A DNA stretch of 64,000 nucleotides from Chiridota heheva (lineage: Eukaryota > Echinodermata > Holothuroidea > Apodida > Chiridotidae). The stretch lies in assembly GCA_020152595.1 (NCBI GenBank), contig JAIGNY010001448.1, forward strand, positions 877,501 through 941,500, written 5' to 3'. Under the pieces are notes generated by a model. The model was given only the letters and a program-made list of their open reading frames with translations, was not told the origin of the DNA and made no database searches. Shown here one piece after another: positions 1 through 10,650 of the stretch. The translations under genes were made by a program, and so were the position numbers. Every line of letters starts with the position of its first letter. The stretch's first letter is position 1.

Positions 1-3000
1 GGGAATTTGTTTTCTTTTGGTTAATGTTGAGACATGTTCTGAAATAAACTATCTACAATTAGGTGAAAATTTTCAGCTGGTGGTTACAAGTTTATACATT
101 GAAGTTCCGTAATTTCCTTATGTCGAAGCAAATTAACGTCTTGATTTTTTTTCTTTTATGACTGATGTTAAAAACTCTAGAATAACTCATTTACGGTGAT
201 ATCTTTCTCTTAGTTCAATTGTTCAATAGGGACTTGTTATGGTTTTTCAAGCAGAACAATCATATGTTTTCTGTAAGCGTCCTAAATCCGTTTGAATATA
301 TGTCACGTGCAGGACTTATATAATATATAAACTCTGAAAAGGTGGTTCATGGAAACGTGATACACACAACACTTATCAGGGGCCGCTGTCTATGGTATAC
401 CTCGACGAGTAAAATTAGTTATAAACGTAAGGATTACTCATTCGCACTGGAGTTCTGCCTGATGAATACATCACAACGTACATTACATGCATGTACGTGG
501 TTTTTACTGTACACATTATTTTATTAAAGCGTTGTTGTCATTCAAAAGTTAAGATGATAGCAGCTTTATAAACGAAATTAACGTTTGCATTAAAAACGTT
601 CGTGTACCTAAATCAACTACCAGTCTGCCAGTGACATTCATTTGACACATCAGATCAAATGAATGGGAAATGATGGAATGAATGTTACTAATTTATATGT
701 ATGACGTAATGATGCATGATTTAGGCACGTACCTGAGTGTAGACAAGTGGGACAATTATCCAATCAAATCCATAAAGCTCATCGCATTTGTTTTGAAAAT
801 TATTCAGTTCCTAAAATGAAAACAAGCTGTTTAGTAGCATTCAGACACTTGGGGAATACTCAAATTGTTAGTTTTTATCTTTTGTTATATTAGGTTATAT
901 ATTTGTTACATATAGATTAATTTCATTTAAGCGTATCTTGAAATTGATTTTGTGTGTTGGCCTCGGCATGTGTACCTAAAGTAACATGTCAAAATAATGA
1001 TGTTGATTTCAGTAATGTAAGAAAAAAGGAACATTAACACAGTCGTTTCTCCTGCCGGAGTATGTTGCACTCTTGACTGCAGCAACATGCTATCAAGTTG
1101 CGTAGGAACACAATCAACACATTGTGATTACTAAACTTCTGAATCTGGAAAACTACTGAAAAGCCTCAAAAAGTGAAGATTGAAATTACCATCCGATTCA
1201 ACGAGCTCTAACATTGGCTTTCCGTAATCCAACAATCAATATTAACTGTAATGATAATCACTTTTCTCGGAACTGTAAACGCAAAGGGTATGCGGTGATT
1301 ATTTGGTGCCATTTTGATGTCTAAGGGAACTAAGCTCCATCAACTGAAAGCAACCACGGAGAAGAAGCGATGTATATCACCTATAGGGTGATATAATTAC
1401 TAGTTAGTACTTAAAATTTACTGTAGAATACTCTATAAGGATATTAACTTTTTACGGGTATCTGAATGATATATTAATCTCAGTTTTCAATTTGAATGTT
1501 TTCTGAAGTAAATCTTTTGTATAATATGAAGTATGTAGTTTTGTCTTATAATTTGGGAGGTGCTCACAACTTAATAAAACGTAGAATGTTGCACGTACTT
1601 TACCAAATTACGAAATTGAAATCATATGAAAAAATGTTCCAAACAATAAATTCAAAACTGAAAACTTTAATCATAATATGAAAAAAAACCTCTTCCAAGC
1701 AATCATATCTTCCGAACTATTTTTCAGAAAACAGATACATTCCCCGTAAAGAAATCTAATTAGACTATGCGTAATAAATCATGGTGATCCGGTTTTCTTA
1801 TTTATAGCTTAGCTGAAAAAAGTGACCTATGATGTTTACGGTGGGAGTTGTAACTCGTTTTAAGATTTGCTGATATGAAAAATGTCTAGATTAAACGAAA
1901 TTTTGAGCTCTGGAAAACTCACATGATAGGATATATAATACTGATATTGTGAGTTTTCAAATGTAGGGTATAACTAGATCAAATCTGAATACAAATAATC
2001 TCCTTTAATGTATTATTGTGTATTTACTAGATACTTCAGTTATCATGTTATATATAACACAATAAAGATAAGATAAAGATATCGTTTTCCTCAGCTGAGA
2101 ATCAATACACTCCAAGACTGCAAGATGGCTTAAGAGTTCGCGTTGGAAGGAATAATCAATATCAGTGAATATTTATTATCTAGAAAGTTGTTTGTGACAT
2201 GATCATCGCATTTGGGATTATGGATGGATGTAGTGCATTTAAAAGATGCAAGCATTCGAATATAAAAATGATTACGTATTTTTTATTCAATTCCCTGGTT
2301 AGTTAGCAATTTTTCTTTGTCAATGATGTTGATGAGATTTCTTAACTGGTTGCAACTCGTCTTTTCTAGCAATCTAGTCGCGTAACACGGCGACTACCTT
2401 TACACCTTCAGAATTACCAAAATGATACAAACGAAGATCAAACTTCACTACAGTTTCTGTAAAATGATATTTTCAACGGTTCCAATTGCATTAAAGCATG
2501 TATGTATTGGTCCCTAGTTAATTCACAAAGGTCTGTTCTCCTCTCTGACCCTTTTTGATTGCAAAAAAACACCATTGCTGAATTCTGCAGACATTAACAA
2601 GAAGCTATAGGATAAAGAAAACATTACATTCCCAGTCATTCCACCAACTGACCATTTGCTGAATTAAACCTTTCAGAAAATGCAAAAATCAGTATAAGGA
2701 GTTGTTACATCTTTTAGTGGATGACATAAGACAGTCATTCTATTTATACTGCCTTCTTCCCTAATCCCTGTCTGACTAAGGGCATAGTACTCCGTAAATG
2801 TTTCCTTAAGCAAGCTTTAAAATTTCACCATGATATGGACAAAATCAAAATCTACATATTATGGTAAAATTGTCATCATCCTATAACAATTGATAGATAA
2901 ATACGTTATGAACACGCATTGAAACTGATCAATGTATTTTAAAGTTTGCTGAAATAAAAGTGTTGAATATTCTGCGGTTCTATTTGAAATTTTTTCTTCG

Positions 3001-5318
3001 AACCGACACCGACGGTTTTCAAAGATGAATCATACTTTCTTGACGTGGTTTTTTATTCTACATATTTCTGCCTGCTATAGAAAATACCTTGAACTATTTT
3101 GTTTATTGGGGCCTGATAATAAAGAGCATAGATTTATACAAAATGTTTAAAATTGTTATGGACTTTCATTAATAGACAAAAAGTAAAAGAAAGTAAGATA
3201 TGCCATCATGAATTCAGACATTCTTTTAAGATAAAGTAAGAAAACTCAATTAATTGTTTATAATCATATGAAGCTATGAAACAGATGCAAAAAATAAAGG
3301 AATATTGAACTTGCAAGCTTACAAATAATGAAATGCAAACCATTTTTCGTTTGCATAATATATCATCAATGCATAGTTAACTATGTGTGCGAATAATTGA
3401 CAGTTGTTCTGTTTCATTCTACCTACAGACCTCTTACAAAAGCGTATCCTTAAAATAGTTGCAAGGTGCCCACCGTGTGTGTTTATACAACTCGAAAAAG
3501 AAACAAAAAACTATCCCATCTTCTGGGCTTATCACCAACCAAACCGTCAAACTATGACGTATTGAAACTAAACACAAGTATGTTTTGTTAACATATTCCT
3601 CTGTAAAACTTAATTTTATTGAATCTGAATCACCCAGCTCACAGTATAGTTGCCATTTTTAGTTGCTTTCACCCTCACTATGTATCAAAGCTTCATTCAT
3701 ACATATTACATTTAAAATATGAAAGGCTAAATCGCGGCGCAATTATCAAATGCAGGCAAGGGTTTGATTAAGTGCCACATGAGGATAGCTGTAATCGATT
3801 TCTCACCCTCTTCAATTAAAACGTAAGCATTGATCAAGGATTTTCATGAGCAATAATTCAAACGTGCTTCGTGCTTTTTGTATTTTATATTAAGGAATCG
3901 GGAAATAACGACAATAACGTTTTCGGAGAAGGAAGAGGGGCCGCGAAATTAAATCCTTTGAAAGAAAAGTAAATTTCTCTGAGAGAAATTGGATGCTATA
4001 TATTATAGAATATTAATTCCATCTGAAATAACTTACGCTGTATACTTTGTCAAAGATATCAGATGCACGAAAATTAATACATGACTATTATAAAGAAGAC
4101 AAAACGACAATATCTTTAACATTTAGTTCCTCATATTATTTGATAAATTTTGGCCATGTTTAATGTCTGCTCACTATTGTTTAGAACTCCTAATATGGAT
4201 TGATTTGTTTAACCATTGGAAATTTAGGGTTTTAAGCGTTATCAGACATGGCTTACAGATGTTCGTAACAGTGAACCGAATTTCAACCACTCCTGTTACC
4301 CACCTGTGCAAAGTTTGACAAAATTGTTACGATTACCAATTGTTAATTAAACTCCATTTCACTAATAAGATGCTTCATACTTTGATTGTGCAGTTCGAAA
4401 ATAATAATTTATTGAAGTTCTTTCGTTGATTGAGCATTTTACGTTTAACTGGTACATATGCTGGGTTTTAAAAATATTTAACTCACGGGGGTTTAGGTCA
4501 GTCGCAAAACGTTTGAATTGGCCAAAAACAGTAAAATAAATCCTGAGTTGATCATTATTTATTGTTTCTCAGTGAGAATTGGAGAATACCTTGGAACATT
4601 GATGAGTCAATGTTGTGTTTTCATTGTAAAAAAACAACAACAAATATGTTCCGTAAGTGGTTGAGCATCGTACCTATCGTACCTACCACATTACTTGAAC
4701 GATTTTGGAGCACGCATGACAAAAACGTGGCGCAGAAAAATAATAAATACACGCGTCTGAATAAACATCACGCCCATATTAAGGGGAAGTCTGAAAATAC
4801 CAAGAGGGAAGACATTGAGGACCTATACTAAATTCACTGAATTAGATTGATCCTTCTTTGAGCAGTTGCTATGTTATGTCAGGTTGTAACTCATAATTCC
4901 CTTTTAAACATCTTGACAACAACCAACATTAGTAAGAGGATTCAAACTTAAGTACGAAATCGTAAATAGAAATTTAAAAAAAGAAACAAGCTTATTGATA
5001 TGATCAGAAGTCTTCCTCAGACATGTCAGAGGGCAGCTAAACGAAGTTGATTTGCCAAGTTCTTGTAATGTACTATTTTCATTCCAGTCCAATTCTTGAT
5101 GTATGAATCGCATGCTTTTGTTGTTCATCCTCTAAAATAACATATCACCTAGATTTTGCAGTCTACAATGTGACTTGCAGAAGCTGTCAATTTTCCAAAT
5201 CAAAGCACGACGTGTGATGATTGTGATTGATCAGTAATTTGTGCACTTGTTTTTCAATAGTATCCTTATGATTCATATTTGTGCAAGCAAAAACCACAAA
5301 CATCCATGGCATACTTAC
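1..5318. other. No recognised gene; downstream flank or intron of the bestrophin gene
   Basis: I see no recognisable coding exon, RNA gene or repeat array here. The stretch lies 3' of the last bestrophin exon that I can place, so it should hold an intron and perhaps later exons (calcium clasp and C-terminal membrane helices). I searched the minus strand by eye for the conserved segment that follows in the family (a DWxSxPLVYTQ-like motif and the acidic calcium-clasp run) and did not find it. Short open frames at 4562-4831 (+) and 4904-5128 (-) resemble nothing I know. Confidence 0.5.
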
Positions 5319-5473
5319 ATCGATTATTGTTTTCATGGCTGGATCACTTTCTATACGCCCCTCTTGCTTGGCAATGCGGGTGAGGTTTACAAACCACGTG
5401 CAGGGTACCCAGTACTTTGGATTCGTCGTTGGAAGATTTTTGAGAATTTCTTTTTCAGCGCTAGTTAAAACAC
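5319..5473 (-). CDS. Bestrophin-family anion channel, exon 4 (partial gene)
   Basis: This exon encodes the segment after the VEAG motif: the split Gly, then VLTSAEKEILKNLPTTNPKY, WVPCTWFVNL, a GRI motif and DPAMKTID. In vertebrate bestrophins the equivalent segment carries AGFMTPAE, then WVPWVWFANL and GRIRDP. The acceptor is CCAACAG|GT and the donor is GAT|GTAAGT at 5318-5313. Joining to exon 3 in phase 1 restores exactly 20 residues between the Gly and the Trp of WVP, as I recall for human BEST1. A second AG lies 13 bases inside the exon, but it fits only with a different upstream donor and would add three residues, so I prefer the call given. The exon ends in phase 0. What follows in the gene was not located. 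Confidence 0.88.
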
Positions 5474-7997
5474 CTGTTGGAAGCGCGGAAATAAAACAAT
5501 ATTATAGTTTAACACCTTAATGCTGAAGAATATTATGTAAAATTCCATGTGAATGTATGGGTAAAAAGTAGTGCATATAATTACTAAACCAAACTGACAT
5601 TAAAGATTATAGGCGGCGGAACCGCCCCGATCACCCCAAAATTTTGTCCGACGATGGTCCGACCAAGGTTATACAATAATTATTCATGTGCTATTAGGCC
5701 TATTTAGTATTTCAATGTAATGTTGTAGTGTATAAGTAACGAATACTCTTCGTTTTCGTAAGAGTTCGCGATTAATATTTCATGTTAATAGGAATAAATA
5801 TTATTAATATTAATATGAATTAATATTTCATGTCATAATAGCCTTGGTACGCGGTCTTAATTTCGCTATAGTTATACACACACAAGTATTATGGTAAAGT
5901 CCTAACGACGGGCGCGCCCTATGCTTAATTGCTTTAACGTGCATGTTTTTAGATTCAAATATATATAAAACAATATATATAAAACAATATACTTTGTTTA
6001 CAAGTGACGTAAAACGCGTTAATGACGCATCGTTTTAGACAAGTTCTCATAATCTACCGGTAAGTGCAAATAGATAACTAATGTTTTGATGTCCTAAAAA
6101 AGATATTATGATGTATACTATTGCCATTGCGTACGCGTATAATGAATTCACCGGTTGGTTGATCGTCCGATAATTCAGTACTGCATAGAATTACATATGG
6201 GAATGTTTGTTTCATACACTTGCGATAATCTCCTGAACTGCGCAAAACACTCTAAAAAATAGCACATATTTTGTACTTCAAACGTTCTAACTAAAGAGTC
6301 TTTAAATATTTTGTTCCATTTCAAACGGTATAGAAAACCTGAGTTCATTATCTATCGTTTGAGATTATTTTCATTTAATTATTTAAAACAAAAGTATCGT
6401 ACTTTGTAAACTCTAAAATGTCTTTTTCTTGTTTTTCAATGAGAGCGCAAGCAAAATCACAAGTTTATCGCCGCTTTGACCTTTGTAACTTATGAATGAA
6501 AGTATTTGGAAGTCCATTTTACACGGCCTGACAATTAACATATATATGTTTACCATGTATATAGAATCCAACGTGATTGGTGCAAAAAAGGGCCCGTACT
6601 TTCCAATACTAGAAAGAGATGAAAGAAAACATTTCGCGTCCGCTTATGTATTCCTCTATTTTAATTCTGGCGTAATCTTTAGCACGCCTAAGCCGCGTGG
6701 ACTGTATTGTTGTGTGCAGAGGGTTTCCTGTTGTTTGTGTATTGTAAACATGCTGTAAGATACGAATAAGCGTTTCCAATGTCAAATTTTCTACCATTTT
6801 TAACAGTTTTCTTGTGTATTTTGTTACATTGAGATATATTTCTTATTATATGACTGTATTCATCAGAAATTAAAACATCATTTGGCTGAAATATTATCGA
6901 CAACAATCTGGAACGAAGAAGTGCAATAGCGAGGAATAACGACAACGATGGGTTGCATGATTATGATACCAAAAATTAGGATCTATGCTATTTATTACAC
7001 TTTTTGTATGAATTAATATGTTATTATATCCTTGAATATTCTTTTAAGTCTTCGTTTTTAAAACCAACCCGCATAATAACAGTACAATCCAAGTCCTCCC
7101 AAGTTTTTTTTTTTTTATAGTTTCCCGTAACACATCTGAGCTACTTCAGCGATTTTTTCCCTATGCGCATTTTAAGGTAAAACATTCCCATATGGAAAAT
7201 GATACTCTATAACTTGCCTGTTAGAAGTATGTAATTGTGTAAATTTACCGAGAATAGACTAAATGACTGCAGTACTTATCAAGAATTCGGGTACGTAGCC
7301 ACAGGGGTCATTTGGGGAAATGCCCCAAAAAATATTTCTGCCCCCCAACTAATGTTAGAAAAAAATTGTAAATTTGTTAAAAAAAAGCTGGTTACGGGCC
7401 CGCAAGAATTTCAAAATAATAAGGCTACCTACAACCTAGAAGAATTCAGCCCAATGGCAATATTGTTGCTAACCAGTCAGCCAGTCAGAAGTACAAAATA
7501 AAATCCTTACAAAATGCTAAAGTCGCAGAGCTTCCGAGGCTTCTCCCCCTGGACCCCAACGGGGCCCTTAAGCGGGCATCTGGTACCCACACCGTTTAGG
7601 TTCACGTTTCACGTGAACATGGTCCTTCCAATAACTTCAACCTTCCGCCGCCTCTGGAAATCATATATCGCAATTTCATTTTGAAGAAATTGAAATGAAA
7701 TCATTTTACATTGTGGCATCATCAAACTTTCTTCAGCTATTTTTAGCGAACTCTAACGAATATATTTAAATGATTTTTCTAGAACGTATTTCTATAGACA
7801 TGATAGAGTTTCCAGCAAAATTTGAACATTATGTTCGGTCTTAGATCTTAGGATTATTGGATAGATATTCACAATTTCCCTCTTCCATATCGTTCAATGA
7901 TATGTTCCAAAACTGGTAACTCATGAAAAAGGTGTATGTTTCTTTGACAGAACTATATGGAACCGCTGAAAATATTACTTAGCTATCATGCACATAC
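5474..7997 (-). other. Bestrophin intron between exons 3 and 4 (about 2.5 kb)
   Basis: The minus strand begins with GTATGT (7997-7992) and ends with CAACAG (5479-5474), a normal GT-AG intron. It contains AT-rich filler. At 7535-7600 there is a GC-richer piece with alternating CTTC and CCCC motifs, like the diverged tandem repeat at 39.8-40.5 kb, so part of the intron is repeat-derived. The open frame at 7235-7501 (+) lies beside this repeat and I do not regard it as a gene. Confidence 0.8.
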
Positions 7998-8203
7998 CTG
8001 CTTCTACTAAATGTTGAAAGGTTGGAAATCTCTTCTTAACTCGTTTACTTCCTAGCCTATATATCATAATGGCGGAGAGATTTATGTATCGGACAAGAGT
8101 TCGACGTATGAGTCTCGATCTCTCATCTGTTCCCTGAATGTGTGCTGAGACATTGTTGACAATACGATCAGGCCACGGTATGGCTTTAAACTGCATCCAC
8201 CAC
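7998..8203 (-). CDS. Bestrophin-family anion channel, exon 3
   Basis: The exon encodes WWMQFKAIPWPDRIVNNVSA, then HIQGTDERSRLIRRTLVRYI, then NLSAIMIYRLGSKRVKKRFP, then TFQHLVEA. This matches the bestrophin core RWWxQxxxxPWPDR, VxGxDExxRLxRRTLxRYxNL and KRFPxxxHLVxAG. The product is a pentameric, calcium-gated chloride/bicarbonate channel subunit of the plasma membrane. The acceptor is CTTGTAG|G; its first base completes an Arg codon begun in exon 2 (CG|G), so RWW is intact. The donor is GCAG|GTATGT, phase 1. The usual LRSVSTAVYKRFP stretch reads YRLGSKRVKKRFP here, with more basic residues than I expect. That points to a divergent member or relaxed constraint. No stop or frameshift was seen in the exon. 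Confidence 0.93.
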
Positions 8204-8696
8204 CTACAAGAGACAATCAAAAGCACTTGTTAGCTATGGCAAGTTATGTAAGTTTTATCAAATACAAACAAATAGATGAATCATCTGTAACTGCGATTCA
8301 TTGTAATTACGTGCCCACTCGAGAATTTGTTTATCAAATATGGTCCCTTTACGAAATGGGAAATAAAGCATTTCTCTTACATTTGGAATAAGACAAATTC
8401 TACAAAATGACGGGTTGAATGTGGGACAGGAAGAGTAAGAGGCATATTAAAGTAATCTTTACTGTTATGTATACTCTTTCTGTATAGGATCTCTTTGGTT
8501 TATTACGCATGTTCTTTCTTCCATTTTGTTTCTATATATACTAGCGACACCAAGACGATTTTTTCCGTTATTTTCTTGCTCCCAGAGGCGACTTATTATT
8601 AAGAATACCCATAGCAGTAGATTCCATCATTTATCTTTGCTTTTAAGAATACTAAACACTTAGAAGTAAATTAATGTCAAATAAGAAGTTACTCAC
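8204..8696 (-). other. Bestrophin intron between exons 2 and 3 (493 bp)
   Basis: The minus strand starts with GTGAGT (8696-8691) and ends with CTCTTGTAG. It has a pyrimidine-rich acceptor tract and no other feature that I can name. The phase is 2 at the donor, and one base of the next exon completes the codon. Confidence 0.85.
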
Positions 8697-8944
8697 CGAT
8701 CGAAAACGACTGTGACGTAAAAACCTAGTACAAAAGAAATTGGGAAGACTGCGGTGTATTTGTAGGCATAGACGGCCATGAATTCAAAGATTACTTTCAC
8801 ATCACCAAATCTGGGAAATACTGTTCTATAAAGGGCGCTGATTACACTATAGACAAATAGAAATACCAGCATCTCTCTCCATAATAACTTGTAGACACTA
8901 GCTTTCCAGCAAAACAGCAATCTTGCAAAGCCTCCAAGCTTGAA
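8697..8944 (-). CDS. Bestrophin-family anion channel, exon 2 (first membrane region and pore neck)
   Basis: Translation begins FKLGGFARLLFCWKASVYKL, then LWREMLVFLFVYSVISALYR, and ends with PISFVLGFYVTVVFD plus the first two bases of Arg. This is the bestrophin N-terminal signature: FGGFxxLLxxWxGSIYKLLWxExxxFL, first membrane helix, then PxSFVLGFYVTxVxxRWW. The acceptor is AAATGCAG|TTC behind a T-rich tract. The donor is CG|GTGAGT. The SFVLGFY segment forms the hydrophobic pore neck in this family, and both neck Phe positions are kept. The residue before the Pro of PISF is Phe (codon 8746-8744), where the vertebrate proteins I recall have Ile. The upstream start exon is uncertain (see 9667-9699). 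Confidence 0.93.
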
Positions 8945-9666
8945 CTGCATTTAAAAAAGGAAAGAAATATGAAGTAATTTACATTAGGAAATCATTTTGA
9001 AGTAAATTTTATTACATGTCCATATATCTGTATATTTGTTACATTTGCTTTGTGACAGGAGTATACCTTTTGCATGCACGTGCAATCGTTTATTTAATTC
9101 TCTGTATGGTTGCTTATGAAGGAAAATTATTCATTCAATCGTTTTCATTGCCTGCATGTAGTCACGAAGGCATTCATTCCTCATTCTTGATGAAATATTC
9201 AGTTCATTTATCAAAGAAAGATTTAATTAAAATATATCCTATCGAGATAAATCAAAAAACATTTTATTTGTAATTAACAAGAAGTACCAAACTTGGCAAC
9301 ATTAGAAATGTCTTTGCAAAATAATCTATATGCAGAGTGCTCAAAGATCCAGGGGAAAAACATGATAAGAATGCTCGTAAATTTCAAACGTATATATGAA
9401 TATAGTCAACGTTAACTAAACATGTCTCACATGACCATGACATATCCATCTAAAACTAAAGAGTACTTTTGAATTTTTCTGTTGTTTTCGTTGACTTGTT
9501 ACCTAATAAAAGGGCGCTCAGATTAATTTTCGCAACGACGATATTATTCATTTGAATGCTGCGACGTTAAAACATAAACTTTGCTTCCTTGTTTTGGGAT
9601 ACAACAGTATACAATGAAGTAACATGAAGCAGGTACTATATGTATAGTAGCTCCTTGGTAACATAA
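8945..9666 (-). other. Probable first bestrophin intron; no other feature
   Basis: This is AT-rich sequence between exon 2 and the possible start exon. Apart from the exon 2 acceptor polypyrimidine tract I recognise nothing. The frame at 9016-9273 (+) has no recognisable motif. Confidence 0.5.
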
Positions 9667-9699
9667 GGTATTTAAAATGTCTGTATAGGTTACTATCAT
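9667..9699 (-). CDS. Possible bestrophin start exon (MIVTYTDILNT)
   Basis: The minus strand from 9699 reads MIVTYTDILNT. Bestrophins start with MTVTYT or MTITYT followed by seven residues before the FGGF/LGGF motif. Joined to exon 2 (FKLGGF) this gives exactly that spacing. Against it, the frame-preserving junction after ACC is followed by TTATGT, not GT. The nearest GT (after TTAT) gives a phase that does not match exon 2. It could be a real exon with an atypical junction, an assembly error, or a coincidence. Confidence 0.4.
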
Positions 9700-9814
9700 A
9701 TCAATTGTCGACATCAACGACAGTTACTATGCGTTATCACTAACTAATCTATAGTCCTTTTTGGTTCCAATACTATTAGTATCAGGAACCTATGCAGTCG
9801 TCTGCACAAAATAT

Positions 9815-9900
9815 GTGTGTATGTGTGTGTGTGTGTAGGGGTAGGGGTGGGGGGGTATGTGTGTGGGTGTGGGTGTGTGTGTGTGGGGGTATGTCTGTGA
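9815..9900. repeat. Imperfect (TG)n/G-rich microsatellite
   Basis: Runs of TG are interrupted by GGGGTAGGGGTGGGGGGG and GGGTG blocks. The tract occupies the same internal position of copy A as the (CA)n(TA)n tract occupies in copy B of the composite repeat. Confidence 0.9.
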
Positions 9901-10650
9901 CACTTTGCAGTAAACACGATATCTCCTGATCAGTACATTTATGCCATGTCATATTTGGCACTTAGATGCATCATGACCCATAGATGGTACCTATTCTTTT
10001 TAATATTGATGCCGTGCATATTGATAAGTGGACGGGCCAAAATATAAAAATCTTCAAATGCTCATATTTTAATAACCATATGTTTTGCATTTTCTTGTGT
10101 GCCATAAATAAGATGTTAGGATTGGTGTAGATGTCCATTTTATAAAAATTAAAATAAATGAATTGTGGGCGGGGCATAATGTGGTATGTCTGTGACGCGA
10201 TGCAGTAAACACGATATCTCCTGAACAGTAGATTTATGCCATGTCATATTTGGCACATAAATGCATCATGACCTATAGATGGTCCCTATGATTTTTAGTA
10301 TTGATGTCGTGCATATTGATGAGTGGGCGGGCCAAAAAGTTAAAATCTTTAAATGCTTGCTCATATTTTGATAACCATATAATCTGTTTTGAATCTTCTT
10401 TGCCATAAATAAAATGTTAGGATTGGTGTAGATGCCCATTTAAACAAAAACAAAAATTCAAAATTATTGATATGAATTGTGGGTGGAGAATAATGTGGTT
10501 TTACTGAAAACAGCTTGTAAACACGGTATTTCGTGAACCATACATATGGCATGTCAAATTTTGCACATTGATTATTCATGACTCAAATATGGTCCTTATC
10601 GTTTTTGGTGTCGAAATCAGACATATTAATGATCGCAAAAATATTTGAAC
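9895..10650 (+). repeat. Internal tandem modules of composite repeat (about 285 bp, two close copies plus a diverged one)
   Basis: Module 1 starts near 9895 (GTCTGTGACACTTTGCAGTA). Module 2 starts near 10187 (GTCTGTGACGCGATGCAGTA). A diverged third begins near 10505 with GTAAACACGGTATTTC. Each contains TATGCCATGTCAAATTT-like, TGCATCATGACC-like and GTTAGGATTGGTGTAGATG-like motifs. Copy B in the inverted block has one full module plus the diverged one, so copy A gained a tandem unit or copy B lost one. Confidence 0.75.

Noticed and set aside
2870-2895. TATAG|GATGATGACAATTTT on the minus strand as the bestrophin acidic clasp exon
   Set aside because: After DDDNF the sequence reads TIICRF and a stop, which does not match the family.
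4032-4090. Minus-strand frame HVLIFVHLISLTKYTA before GTAAGT as a later bestrophin exon
   Set aside because: Only a loose likeness to the ISIPLVYTQ segment; it lacks the Asp-Trp and Pro and has no acceptor in frame.
5314-5460. Alternative exon 4 start at the second AG (CTAG|C) joined to a donor at 7978
   Set aside because: It is in frame, but it adds three residues against the family spacing; the G|GTATGT donor with the CAACAG acceptor gives exact spacing.
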